Below, piece after piece: positions 7,005-14,693 of a DNA stretch of 35,791 bases. This DNA comes from Clostridia bacterium (GTDB lineage Bacteria; Bacillota; Clostridia; Oscillospirales; CAG-382). The notes beneath the pieces were generated by a model. The model was not told the origin of the DNA and made no database searches. It saw only the letters and a list, made by a program, of their open reading frames with translations. Every line of letters starts with the position of its first letter. The stretch's first letter is position 1. A program made the translations under genes and the position numbers. The stretch is from positions 1-35,791 of the forward strand of contig JAFZDO010000016.1 in NCBI GenBank assembly GCA_017561145.1, read 5' to 3'.

Positions 7005-8306
7005 ATGGTAAAAATTACCGATGTCGAAAAGGGCTCTTATGCCTCTGAGGCAGGGATAATTTCGGGCGATATTCTTTTGTCCGTCAATAAAAATATCATC
7101 AACGACGTGCTCGATTACCGTTTTTATATTATGGAGCCGTCGCTTGTGCTCGAAATCGAGCGTGACGGCAAAATTATTTCGTTCACGATCAAAAAGGGTG
7201 AATACGACGATATCGGCCTTGAATTTTCGACCTATCTTATGGACGAAAAAAAGCGTTGCCGCAATAACTGTATCTTCTGCTTTATCGATCAGAATCCCAA
7301 GGGAATGCGCGAAACGGTGTATTTCAAGGACGACGACGAGCGCCTTTCCTTCCTCCACGGAAATTACGTCACGCTTACCAATTTAAAGGAATCGGATATC
7401 GAGCGTATTATTAAAATGCGCATTTCTCCGATAAATATATCGGTACATACGACCAACCCCGCGCTTCGCGTTATGATGATGCGTAACCGCTTTGCGGGCG
7501 ATTGCTTAAGGTTTATCAAAATGCTCGACGACGGCGGTATCGCGATAAACGCCCAGCTCGTGCTCTGCAAGGGCATAAACGATGGCGAGGAGCTTGAAAA
7601 TTCGCTTTCCGACCTTGTAAAGCTTAAAAACATCGAATCGATTGCGCTCGTGCCCTGCGGATTGACGGGCCACCGCGAGGGACTTTACGAATTGGAGTCC
7701 TTCGATAAAGAAAGCGCGTCCGCCGTTATCGATATCGCTTGCCGATTCGGCGAAAAATGTCTTAACGATAAGGGAATGCGCCTTATCTATCCTTCGGATG
7801 AATTTTTCCTGACCGCAAAGAGAGAAATTCCCGAGGAGGAATTTTACGAGGGCTATCCTCAGCTCGAAAACGGCGTCGGAATGATAAGAAACGATATCAC
7901 CGAATTTCTCGAATGTCTTGAAAATCTCAACGATTTGGAGTATAATAGAAAAATAACGGTCGCAACCGGCTTTGCCGCAAAGGATCATTTGCAGATGCTT
8001 GCCGATCACGCAACCGAAAAATACGAAAAATTAACCGTCAATATCGCTCCCATCCGCAACGATTTCTTCGGCGGAAGCGTCACTGTGAGCGGACTTGTCA
8101 CAGGCGGCGACATTATCGCTCAGCTCAAGGGCGTCGATATCGGCGATGAATTGCTCATACCCGAAAATATGCTTCGTGCACAAGGCGATCTTTTCCTCGA
8201 TAACGTTTCGGTCGAGGACGTCGAAAAGGCACTTTCCGTCAGGATAAGAGTCGTGCAAAGCGGCGGATATAACCTCTGCGAAGCAATCACGGGACTAAAC
8301 GAATAA
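7005..8306 (+). CDS. PDZ-radical SAM-DUF512 protein
   Basis: A 433-residue protein with three parts. An N-terminal PDZ-like domain occupies about 1-65 (EKGSYASEAGIISGDILLSVN). A radical-SAM-like region contains Cys85, Cys89 and Cys92 (CRNNCIFCF, a C-x3-C-x2-C cluster motif) followed by DDERLSFLHGNYVTLTNL. The C-terminal DUF512 part spans roughly 200-430 with ITVATGFAAKDHL and NDFFGGSVTVSGLVTGGD. The family is widespread in Clostridia and Cyanobacteria and often adjoins der; its reaction is unknown. The ATG at 7005 has AAGGTGG upstream. der follows after 21 bases, suggesting co-transcription. I could not find a convincing promoter between 6957 and 7000. Confidence 0.88.
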   Translation: MVKITDVEKGSYASEAGIISGDILLSVNKNIINDVLDYRFYIMEPSLVLEIERDGKIISFTIKKGEYDDIGLEFSTYLMDEKKRCRNNCIFCFIDQNPKGMRETVYFKDDDERLSFLHGNYVTLTNLKESDIERIIKMRISPINISVHTTNPALRVMMMRNRFAGDCLRFIKMLDDGGIAINAQLVLCKGINDGEELENSLSDLVKLKNIESIALVPCGLTGHREGLYELESFDKESASAVIDIACRFGEKCLNDKGMRLIYPSDEFFLTAKREIPEEEFYEGYPQLENGVGMIRNDITEFLECLENLNDLEYNRKITVATGFAAKDHLQMLADHATEKYEKLTVNIAPIRNDFFGGSVTVSGLVTGGDIIAQLKGVDIGDELLIPENMLRAQGDLFLDNVSVEDVEKALSVRIRVVQSGGYNLCEAITGLNE

Positions 8307-8327
8307 GCCCTGAAAGGACTGATTTTA

Positions 8328-9671
8328 ATGGCAAAATGCACAGTTGCTGTTGTCGGCAGACCTAACGTCGGCAAAAGCACGTTTTTCAACAAAATAGCGG
8401 GCGAGCGCATTTCTATCGTCGAGGACACCCCCGGTGTAACCCGCGACAGAATCTATTGCGACGTTGAATGGAACGGCAGACAGATGCTGTTTATCGACAC
8501 TGGCGGTATCGAGCCCACCACCGAAAACACCCTTCTCCGTCAAATGCGCGATCAGGCTCTTATTGCGATCGGCTCCGCAGACGTTATCATTTTTATGACC
8601 GAGTTTTCGGTCGGCGTTACCGCGGCGGATAGGGAAATCGCTTCGATGCTCAAAAAGAGCCGCAAGCCGATAGTTGTTGCCGTCAACAAGGTCGACACCG
8701 TCGGCGAGGTACCCGCAGGCTTTTATGAATTTTACGAGCTAGGATTTGAGGACGTTATCCCCGTTTCCTCGGTACACGGTACCGGTACGGGCGATATTCT
8801 CGACTGCGTTATCTCCTATCTCCCCGAGGAGGTCAGCAACCCCGAGGAGGAGGGCTCTATCCGCGTTGCGGTAATCGGTAAGCCCAATGCAGGCAAATCG
8901 AGCATAATCAACCGCATCACGGGTGAGGACAGAGCGATCGTTTCGGATATCCCCGGCACGACGAGAGACGCTATCGACAGCTTCGTTGAAAACCAACACG
9001 GCAAATATATCTTCGTCGATACCGCAGGTATAAGAAGAAGCGCAAAGGTCGAGGACAGAATCGAAAAATATTCGGTCATCCGCGCAAACGCCGCCGTCGA
9101 AAAGGCGGACGTCTGCCTTATTATGGTCGATGCGAACGAGGGCGTCACCGCTCAGGACGAGCGAATCGCAGGACTTGCGCATAACGCAGGCAAATCGAGC
9201 ATAATCGTTATTAATAAATGGGACAGCCTCGAAAAGGACAATTCCTCGGTAAACAATTATAAAAAGGACGTTTACACCGCACTTACCTATATGCGCTATG
9301 CGCCGGTTGCATTCGTTTCCGCAAAAACCGGTCAGAGAGTAGATAAGCTCTATCCGATGATCAACGAGATCCACGAAAACGCAAACCGCCGTATCACGAC
9401 CGGTCTGCTCAACGATTTTCTGTCCGACGTTACGGCAAGAGTTCAGCCCCCCTCCGATAAGGGCAGAAGATTAAAGATCTATTATATGACGCAAACGGGC
9501 GTGACCCCTCCCACCTTCGTTCTCTTCTGTAACGATTCCGAGCTTTTCCATTTTTCCTATCAGCGTTATATCGAAAACTGCCTGCGCGAAGCGTTTGATT
9601 TCTCGGGCACACCGATACGCTTCGTGATCAAACAAAAGGGCGAAAACCCCAAAGGAGTTGAAATCAAATGA
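8328..9671 (+). CDS. der: Ribosome biogenesis GTPase Der (EngA)
   Basis: An essential tandem GTPase acting in 50S subunit assembly. Its 447 residues carry two G domains. The first has GRPNVGKST, DTPGVTRDR, DTGG and NKVD; the second has GKPNAGKSS, DIPGTTRDA, DTAG and NKWD. The last 110 residues form the KH-like domain, with RLKIYYMTQTGVTPPTFVLF and GTPIRFVIKQKG. All GTP-binding motifs look intact. The ATG at 8328 has AAAGGA upstream. Its stop overlaps the plsY start by four bases, so the two are translationally coupled. Confidence 0.97.
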   Translation: MAKCTVAVVGRPNVGKSTFFNKIAGERISIVEDTPGVTRDRIYCDVEWNGRQMLFIDTGGIEPTTENTLLRQMRDQALIAIGSADVIIFMTEFSVGVTAADREIASMLKKSRKPIVVAVNKVDTVGEVPAGFYEFYELGFEDVIPVSSVHGTGTGDILDCVISYLPEEVSNPEEEGSIRVAVIGKPNAGKSSIINRITGEDRAIVSDIPGTTRDAIDSFVENQHGKYIFVDTAGIRRSAKVEDRIEKYSVIRANAAVEKADVCLIMVDANEGVTAQDERIAGLAHNAGKSSIIVINKWDSLEKDNSSVNNYKKDVYTALTYMRYAPVAFVSAKTGQRVDKLYPMINEIHENANRRITTGLLNDFLSDVTARVQPPSDKGRRLKIYYMTQTGVTPPTFVLFCNDSELFHFSYQRYIENCLREAFDFSGTPIRFVIKQKGENPKGVEIK

Positions 9672-10465
9672 GATATTTATTCGATCTTGATCCCAACAAT
9701 AACTTTTTCGGCGTGCTTGCAAAATGGATCCTCAACATCGAGGATCAAACCGTTTGCAACACCGTAACCATCATCTGCTGGGTGATCTGCGCTATCATCG
9801 CATATCTCCTCGGCTCGCTCAACTCGGCGATAATCATCTCGCGCTATAAGTATAAGCAGGATATCCGTTCCTTCGGCAGCGGCAATGCAGGTCTTACCAA
9901 CATGCACCGTGTATACGGCAAGGACGGAGCGGTATGGACGCTTGCGGGCGATATTGCAAAGCAGCTTTTGTCTGTTCTCATCGGCGCAATTATGTTTTCG
10001 AGAATGGGTGCCTACCTCGCAGGCGCGTTCTGTATGATCGGTCACATTTTCCCCGTATATTACCGCTTTAAGGGCGGCAAGGGCGTGCTTACCGCCGCAA
10101 CGATGATCCTTCTTATCGACCCGATGATATTTGCGGTGCTTATCGTAATATTTGCGTTGGTGCTTCTTATCACGCGCTACGTTTCGCTCTCCTCTATCAT
10201 TGCGGCGCTCGTTTATCCTGCGGCTATCCGTATCGCCTACGGTATGGAGCACGCGTTCGAGCTCTTCTTTGCGCTCTTCGTCGGTGTTTTGGTAATCTAT
10301 ATGCACCGTTCGAATCTCTACCGAATATTCAACAATCAGGAATCCAAATTCTCCTTCCGCAAAAAGCCCGAGGCTAAGGAAATAATGGATATGGAGGATA
10401 AGGAAAACGACGGCGATACGACCTTCTATCCCCCTGCAACCGAAAAGAAAAAGAAGAAAAAGTAA
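9668..10465 (+). CDS. plsY: Acyl-phosphate:glycerol-3-phosphate acyltransferase PlsY
   Basis: Integral membrane enzyme that acylates glycerol-3-phosphate from acyl-phosphate, the first committed step of phospholipid synthesis in Gram-positive bacteria. The 265-residue protein shows the PlsY blocks LLGSLNSAII, GSGNAGLTNMHRVYGK and GHIFPVYYRFKGGKGV, plus several hydrophobic segments. It is longer than usual PlsY (about 200 residues): about 30 extra residues precede the first transmembrane segment, and a charged tail ends in a run of six lysines. Both extensions look like cytoplasmic or lineage-specific additions. The start overlaps the der stop. Confidence 0.93.
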   Translation: MRYLFDLDPNNNFFGVLAKWILNIEDQTVCNTVTIICWVICAIIAYLLGSLNSAIIISRYKYKQDIRSFGSGNAGLTNMHRVYGKDGAVWTLAGDIAKQLLSVLIGAIMFSRMGAYLAGAFCMIGHIFPVYYRFKGGKGVLTAATMILLIDPMIFAVLIVIFALVLLITRYVSLSSIIAALVYPAAIRIAYGMEHAFELFFALFVGVLVIYMHRSNLYRIFNNQESKFSFRKKPEAKEIMDMEDKENDGDTTFYPPATEKKKKKK

Positions 10466-10501
10466 TTTCGTCTTAAGCTTAAATGAAAAGAGGTGAATTC
10501 C

Positions 10502-11749
10502 ATGCCGCTTGCCGACAGCGTACGTCCCAAAAGCTTCGATGAGGTAGCGGGGCAAAAGCATCTTCTTGCCAAAAATGCGCCGTTTCGCCGCATAATCGAA
10601 AGTGGACATATCCCGTCGCTCGTCTTCCACGGCCCTCCCGGTACGGGCAAAACCACCGTTGCCGATATCGTCGCAAAGCAAACGGGCAGGGAATTCTACC
10701 GCATAAACGCAACCGTTGCCTCTCTTTCCGACATAAAGGATATATTATCGCTTTCTCAAACGATAACCGCCTATGACGGGATCATCCTTTATATCGATGA
10801 AATTCAGTATTTCAACAAAAAGCAACAGCAATCGCTTCTCGAATACGTCGAAGACGGCAGAGTCACGCTTATAAGCTCTACCACCGAAAACCCCTTTTTC
10901 TCGCTCTATCCCGCACTTTTGTCACGCTCAAGCGTGTTTGAATTCAAGCCCGTCGACGCAAAGGATATGCTTCCCGCGCTTCGCCGCGCGTTTGATTATT
11001 GCAATAAGAATGCAAGCCTTACAAAGGAATGCAGCGACGACGTGCTTCTTACCATTGCAAACGGCTGCGGAGGCGACGTGAGAAAGGCACTCGGCGCTTT
11101 GGAAAACGTCTATTACGCAAGCGAAAGCGTGCTTTCCGTTGAGCTTGCATCCTCTCTGGCGCAAAGGTCGGGCATACGCTTCGACCGCGACGGTAACGAG
11201 CATTACGATCTCCTTTCTGCGTTCCAGAAATCCATCCGCGGCTCCGACCCCGATGCGGCAATATTCTATCTTGCGCGCATCCTTGAGGGCGGCGACCTTA
11301 TTTCGGCTTGCCGCAGATTGATGGTCATCGCGTGTGAGGATATCGGTCTTGCCTATCCCACGTGCATCCCGATAGTAAAGGCGTGCGTCGATATCGCAAA
11401 TTCAATAGGACTTCCCGAAGCAAGCCTTCCGCTTGCCGATGCGGTGGTGCTTTTGGCAACCGCACCGAAATCCAATTCCGCACACGATGCTTATTACGCG
11501 GCTGTAGAGGCTATAAACAGCGGCAGGGGAAGGGATATACCGTCGTATCTGCGCGATACGCACCGCCCCGATGCCGACAACGGATATAAATATCCGCATA
11601 GCTATCCCAACCACTACGTAAATCAGCGCTATCTCCCCAAGGATATCAAGGAAGGCGAATTTTACACCTTCGGCGATAACAAGCTCGAACGCGCCGCTTA
11701 CGATTATTACAAGCTCATCCGAGGTATCTCGGAAAAGGATAAAAAATAG
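10502..11749 (+). CDS. rarA: Replication-associated recombination protein A (RarA/MgsA AAA+ ATPase)
   Basis: A AAA+ ATPase of the clamp-loader-like RarA/MgsA/WRNIP1 family acting at stalled replication forks. The 415 residues include PLADSVRPKSFDEVAGQ at the N-terminus, Walker A GPPGTGKTT, Walker B ILYIDEIQYFNKKQQ, the sensor stretch STTENPFFSLYPALLSR, and the C-terminal tetramerisation region with RRLMVIACEDIGLAYP and YKYPHSYPNHYVNQRYLP. ATG 10502 is preferred over the in-frame GTG at 10493 because that GTG is part of the ribosome binding site AGAGGTG, six bases from the ATG. A membrane protein gene follows after 7 bases. Confidence 0.96.
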   Translation: MPLADSVRPKSFDEVAGQKHLLAKNAPFRRIIESGHIPSLVFHGPPGTGKTTVADIVAKQTGREFYRINATVASLSDIKDILSLSQTITAYDGIILYIDEIQYFNKKQQQSLLEYVEDGRVTLISSTTENPFFSLYPALLSRSSVFEFKPVDAKDMLPALRRAFDYCNKNASLTKECSDDVLLTIANGCGGDVRKALGALENVYYASESVLSVELASSLAQRSGIRFDRDGNEHYDLLSAFQKSIRGSDPDAAIFYLARILEGGDLISACRRLMVIACEDIGLAYPTCIPIVKACVDIANSIGLPEASLPLADAVVLLATAPKSNSAHDAYYAAVEAINSGRGRDIPSYLRDTHRPDADNGYKYPHSYPNHYVNQRYLPKDIKEGEFYTFGDNKLERAAYDYYKLIRGISEKDKK

Positions 11750-11756
11750 GTAAATT

Positions 11757-12917
11757 ATGAAACTGCAAAAACTCTTACCCCTTGGAAGAAGTGCGCTTCT
11801 TTCAACGATCGCCTTCTGGGGCTACTATTTTATAACAACGTGCATCAACGGCTTGGTGAGCATCTTTTATTCGAACGACGATACCGAGGTTAACGGCTAT
11901 CCCGATTCCTATTTCACCGTTTGTCTTGTCGTTGCCGCAATTGCGTTTTTCTTCTTCTGCCTCGATACCTGCTTTGCCAACTTCGGCAAGCGTGCGGCCT
12001 ATATCGAAAAAAGCAAAGAAAAGGAATCCTTCTTCTTCGGCAAAGAGCTCGCCTCGATGCTTGCAGATATCGAGCTTTGGGTGCTTATCGCGGTATTCTC
12101 CTTCTGGAATCTCATCATCTTCGACGTATGGGCATTCCTTATAACGCTTGCATATCTGCTTGTTTCCGATTTCTTTGCCCGTCTTAATTGGTTTGCATAT
12201 TCACGAGAGGGCGCAAAAATTCCCGAAAGCAAGGGCTTTACCGCTGTAAGAATGGCTATTCACGTTGCTATCTGGTTTGCCGTTATCGGTCTTTTGTGCG
12301 TTCTTTCGCTTATCGGACGTGAGCTCTTCGGTGCGATATTCGCCGCAGTCGGTGTCTATCTTTTCGTCGCGCTCGGCGCGTTGGTCGGTCTGCTCGTCCT
12401 TCTCTTCATCTGGCGCAGGATAAGAGCGTTGAGCGTTCAGCGCCGCTTCTTCAAAAAGCTTGCAAAGGCGTGCCGTGAAAATTCTGTACGCTATAAAGAG
12501 CCCAAGGGTATATATAAAGCAGTCCTTCGTCAGCAGATAATGCAGTTCACCCTCGAGCACAAAAACGTTCGCTTCAATTGCGTGCTCATTCCCACTATAC
12601 TGCGCAAAACACCGCTTTATTTCCTCGGCAAGGGCGAGGTTAAAAGAGTACATACCTTCTATTTCTTCAAGATAGAGTTATTCTCGTCGGAAAAAATACT
12701 TAAATATCAGCTCGAAAGACCGCAAAAGGACGAAAAGAACGTAATAATTCTTTCTCCCATCCCCCGTGAATTCTTCATCGGCGAGCGCGGCAATGCCGCT
12801 TCGGGCGATTTCAATTCCGAGGTAGACAAGGCGCTTATCTACAGCGGCTCGGAATTTTGCAACTATATCGAACGAGTAATTTCCGAAAACCGTGTTTACG
12901 ATAAGGAAGGTAAATAA
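11757..12917 (+). CDS. Polytopic membrane protein, function unknown
   Basis: A 386-residue protein I do not recognise. Hydrophobic segments lie at about 13-37, 51-75, 105-139 (long, probably two spans), 165-187 and 191-219, so about six spans. A soluble domain of roughly 165 residues follows, starting with a basic stretch near 219-245 and containing LIPTILRKTPLYFLGKGEVK and VIILSPIPREFFIGERG. No catalytic motif stands out. It starts 7 bases after rarA and ends at a strong terminator, so it is the last gene of the plus-strand run. The cytoplasmic tail probably carries the function. Confidence 0.8.
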   Translation: MKLQKLLPLGRSALLSTIAFWGYYFITTCINGLVSIFYSNDDTEVNGYPDSYFTVCLVVAAIAFFFFCLDTCFANFGKRAAYIEKSKEKESFFFGKELASMLADIELWVLIAVFSFWNLIIFDVWAFLITLAYLLVSDFFARLNWFAYSREGAKIPESKGFTAVRMAIHVAIWFAVIGLLCVLSLIGRELFGAIFAAVGVYLFVALGALVGLLVLLFIWRRIRALSVQRRFFKKLAKACRENSVRYKEPKGIYKAVLRQQIMQFTLEHKNVRFNCVLIPTILRKTPLYFLGKGEVKRVHTFYFFKIELFSSEKILKYQLERPQKDEKNVIILSPIPREFFIGERGNAASGDFNSEVDKALIYSGSEFCNYIERVISENRVYDKEGK

Positions 12918-12924
12918 GCAAAAA

Positions 12925-12950
12925 GTAGGGGCGATTCACGAATCGCCCGC
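12925..12950. repeat. Short palindromic intergenic repeat
   Basis: GGGCGATT (12929-12936), loop CACG, AATCGCCC (12941-12948), flanked by GTA and GC. A perfect 8-bp stem with no T-tract, so not a terminator. It resembles an interspersed hairpin I associate with gut Clostridia genomes, which was not searched. Confidence 0.5.
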
Positions 12951-12982
12951 AAACGTAACAAACAAAACGAACACACCGTGAT

Positions 12983-13020
12983 AAAAGGACAGAGAACAAA
13001 AAATTCTCTGTCCTTTTTTT
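12983..13020 (+). terminator. Strong terminator between convergent operons
   Basis: A perfect 14-bp stem, AAAAGGACAGAGAA (12983-12996) against TTCTCTGTCCTTTT (13004-13017), with a T-tract after it. It ends the rarA/membrane protein run and lies just beyond the sigF stop, where it may also act on the minus strand. Confidence 0.93.
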
Positions 13021-13723
13021 ATTCCAATTCTCCCTTCAGCCTCGCTAATGCCCTCGCTTCCTTGCGTGATACCGAAACCTGCGTCATCGACAAAACTCTG
13101 CCCGCCTCGCTCTGCGTCATATTCTTAAAATACCGCAAATAAATTATCTGCCTTTCGTCGGGCGGTAGCTTAACGATTGCCTGCTTCAGTGCGATCTTTT
13201 CGTTTATTTCGGGGGTAAAATCGATTCCGATAAGGTCTTCAAGCGTTCCGTCCTCGCCAACAGCCTCCGAAAGGGAAATAAGACAGTTCGAGGCATTGAT
13301 GCTCAAAACGGCATCCTCCTCCGAAATATCGCAGATCCTTGCAATCTCCGAAACACTCGGCTCGCGGTTGTAAAGGTTGATAAATTTCTCGCGCTCTGCC
13401 ATTATCATCGCGCTCTTCCGCTTTATCTCGCGCCCTATCTTTATCTCGCCGTCATCGCGCAGAAAGCGCTTTATCTCGCCGACTATAAGCGGCACGGCGT
13501 AGGTTGAAAAGGCGGTCCCGCGTGAAAGGTCAAAATTCTTTATCGCCCTTATCATCCCGATATGTCCGATCTGACAAAGATCCTCATATTCGACTCCGCG
13601 ACCCGTAAAGCGAAAAGCCACCGACCGAACAAGCCCGATGTTTTCGCTCACAAGCTCATCCAGAGCATCGGCTTCGCCGTCCTGAGCGCGCTTTATCAGC
13701 AAAGCGTTTGCGCCTCTCGTCAC
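13019..13723 (-). CDS. sigF: Forespore sigma factor SigF
   Basis: A sigma-70 family factor of 234 residues, the first compartment-specific regulator of the forespore. Region 2 is clear (EDLCQIGHIGMIRAIKNFD and FSTYAVPLIVGEIKRFLRDD). Region 3 contains REPSVSEIARICDISEEDAV. Region 4 contains LPPDERQIIYLRYFKNMTQ and MTQVSVSRKEARALARL. Position after spoIIAA and spoIIAB fixes the identity as SigF rather than SigG or SigB. Its ATG overlaps the spoIIAB stop by four bases. All conserved regions look intact, so the pathway is probably functional. Confidence 0.97.
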   Translation of the reverse strand: MTRGANALLIKRAQDGEADALDELVSENIGLVRSVAFRFTGRGVEYEDLCQIGHIGMIRAIKNFDLSRGTAFSTYAVPLIVGEIKRFLRDDGEIKIGREIKRKSAMIMAEREKFINLYNREPSVSEIARICDISEEDAVLSINASNCLISLSEAVGEDGTLEDLIGIDFTPEINEKIALKQAIVKLPPDERQIIYLRYFKNMTQSEAGRVLSMTQVSVSRKEARALARLKGELE

Positions 13724-14166
13724 CGCTTCAACCTCTTTTCGAGCGTAACGACCGTGCCCTTGCCGGGCGTCGACCGAACGCGTATGGCGTCTGTAAACGA
13801 TTGCATCACCGTAAAGCCCATACCGCTTCGCTCACCGTCGGTATCGGTCGTGTAAAGCGGCTGCATCGCCGTATGTACGTCCTCGATCCCCCGACCCTTG
13901 TCCTTAATGCGAATAATAAGCTTATTTCCTTCGGTCATTTTGCAGAGTACCGAAACGATGCACTCCTGCTTGTTTTCAAACCCCGCATAGCCGTGAACTA
14001 TTGCGTTCGTGACCGCCTCGCTGACGACCGTCTTTATGTCGGCAATAACCGAAACGCTCGGGTCACACAACGCCGCAAATGCCGCCACAGCGCTCCTTGC
14101 ATAGGCTTCGTTAATGCTTTTTGCGGCAAACTCTGTTTTCATCACGTTAGTAATACGTTCGCTCAT
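13720..14166 (-). CDS. spoIIAB: Anti-sigma F factor and SpoIIAA kinase
   Basis: A GHKL-fold serine kinase of 148 residues that holds SigF inactive and phosphorylates SpoIIAA. The ATP-binding signatures are visible: N-box EAVTNAIVHGY, G1 IRIKDKGRGIEDV, and the G2 region RSGMGFTVMQSF. The N-terminal half contains the FAALCDPSVSVIADIKTVVSE helix. It starts one base after the spoIIAA stop and overlaps sigF, as in other endospore formers. Confidence 0.97.
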   Translation of the reverse strand: MSERITNVMKTEFAAKSINEAYARSAVAAFAALCDPSVSVIADIKTVVSEAVTNAIVHGYAGFENKQECIVSVLCKMTEGNKLIIRIKDKGRGIEDVHTAMQPLYTTDTDGERSGMGFTVMQSFTDAIRVRSTPGKGTVVTLEKRLKR

Positions 14167-14167
14167 A

Positions 14168-14482
14168 TCATTTTCCTCTCTCGATCTTCAAAATTCTGTC
14201 CATTCCTGCGATAGCAAGCATCCTTTCCGCCGCCGCAGAAGGATTTTTAATAAACATACTGCTCCCGACGGTCTGGCATTTTCTCATTCTGCCCATAACC
14301 AACCCAAGCCCCGACGAATCGCAAAAGGTGACCCCCGAAAGGTCGATACCGAATCTAATCGGCGCAAGCTGCTCGATCATCTCGTCGAGCGCCGCCCTTG
14401 CGGTAACAGCGTTGTGGTGGTCTATCTCTCCCAAAATATAAGCGACCGTCGTATTGCCCTCTGTCTTACATCCTATTTCCAT
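14168..14482 (-). CDS. spoIIAA: Anti-sigma F factor antagonist (STAS domain)
   Basis: A 104-residue STAS protein that, when unphosphorylated, displaces SigF from SpoIIAB. The phosphorylated serine lies in GVTFCDSSGLGLVMGR near residues 50-65, and the protein opens MEIGCKTEGNTTVAYILGEIDHHN. AAGGAG stands six bases before the ATG. It is the first gene of the operon. Expression in relatives depends on sigma-H; I looked for a sigma-H-like promoter at 14483-14600 and found none convincing. Confidence 0.96.
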   Translation of the reverse strand: MEIGCKTEGNTTVAYILGEIDHHNAVTARAALDEMIEQLAPIRFGIDLSGVTFCDSSGLGLVMGRMRKCQTVGSSMFIKNPSAAAERMLAIAGMDRILKIERGK

Positions 14483-14593
14483 TTCAGTCTCCTTCTTTTT
14501 TTATGAATATTACATCAAAAGCCCTGTCGCATTTTGCCACATTACGCAACAGGTGATTTTTTTGTTTAAAATGACAAAAATATCACGCAACGG

Positions 14594-14622
14594 TTGACTA
14601 ATGACACTAAATAGTATAAAAT
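14594..14622 (+). promoter_or_regulatory. Promoter of the solute-binding protein gene
   Basis: TTGACT (14594-14599), 17 bp, TAAAAT (14617-14622). An overlapping TATAAA at 14615-14620 would give a 15-bp spacer. It is the only good candidate upstream of 14694. Confidence 0.6.
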
Positions 14623-14640
14623 AGGGTAAATAAGCGGTTG

Positions 14641-14664
14641 AGTAAATTCACTTGTGGGTTTACT
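14641..14664 (+). promoter_or_regulatory. Imperfect palindrome in the 5' leader
   Basis: AGTAAATTCA (14641-14650) pairs with TGGGTTTACT (14655-14664) through eight Watson-Crick and two G-T pairs around CTTG. It lies between the expected start of transcription and the ribosome binding site (14682-14687), so it could be an operator or an RNA hairpin. Confidence 0.4.
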
Positions 14665-14693
14665 TTTCCAAAAAAATGAAAAGAGGGTCTTAT

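Noticed and set aside
9677-10681. Minus-strand frame of 334 codons opposite plsY
   Set aside because: PlsY motifs are unmistakable on the plus strand. The antisense frame is rich in His, Arg and Cys and has no domain.
14483-14600. Sigma-H promoter for the spoIIA operon
   Set aside because: Expected on biological grounds, but no sequence on the minus strand matched both the AGGA-type -35 and GAAT-type -10 boxes at proper spacing.
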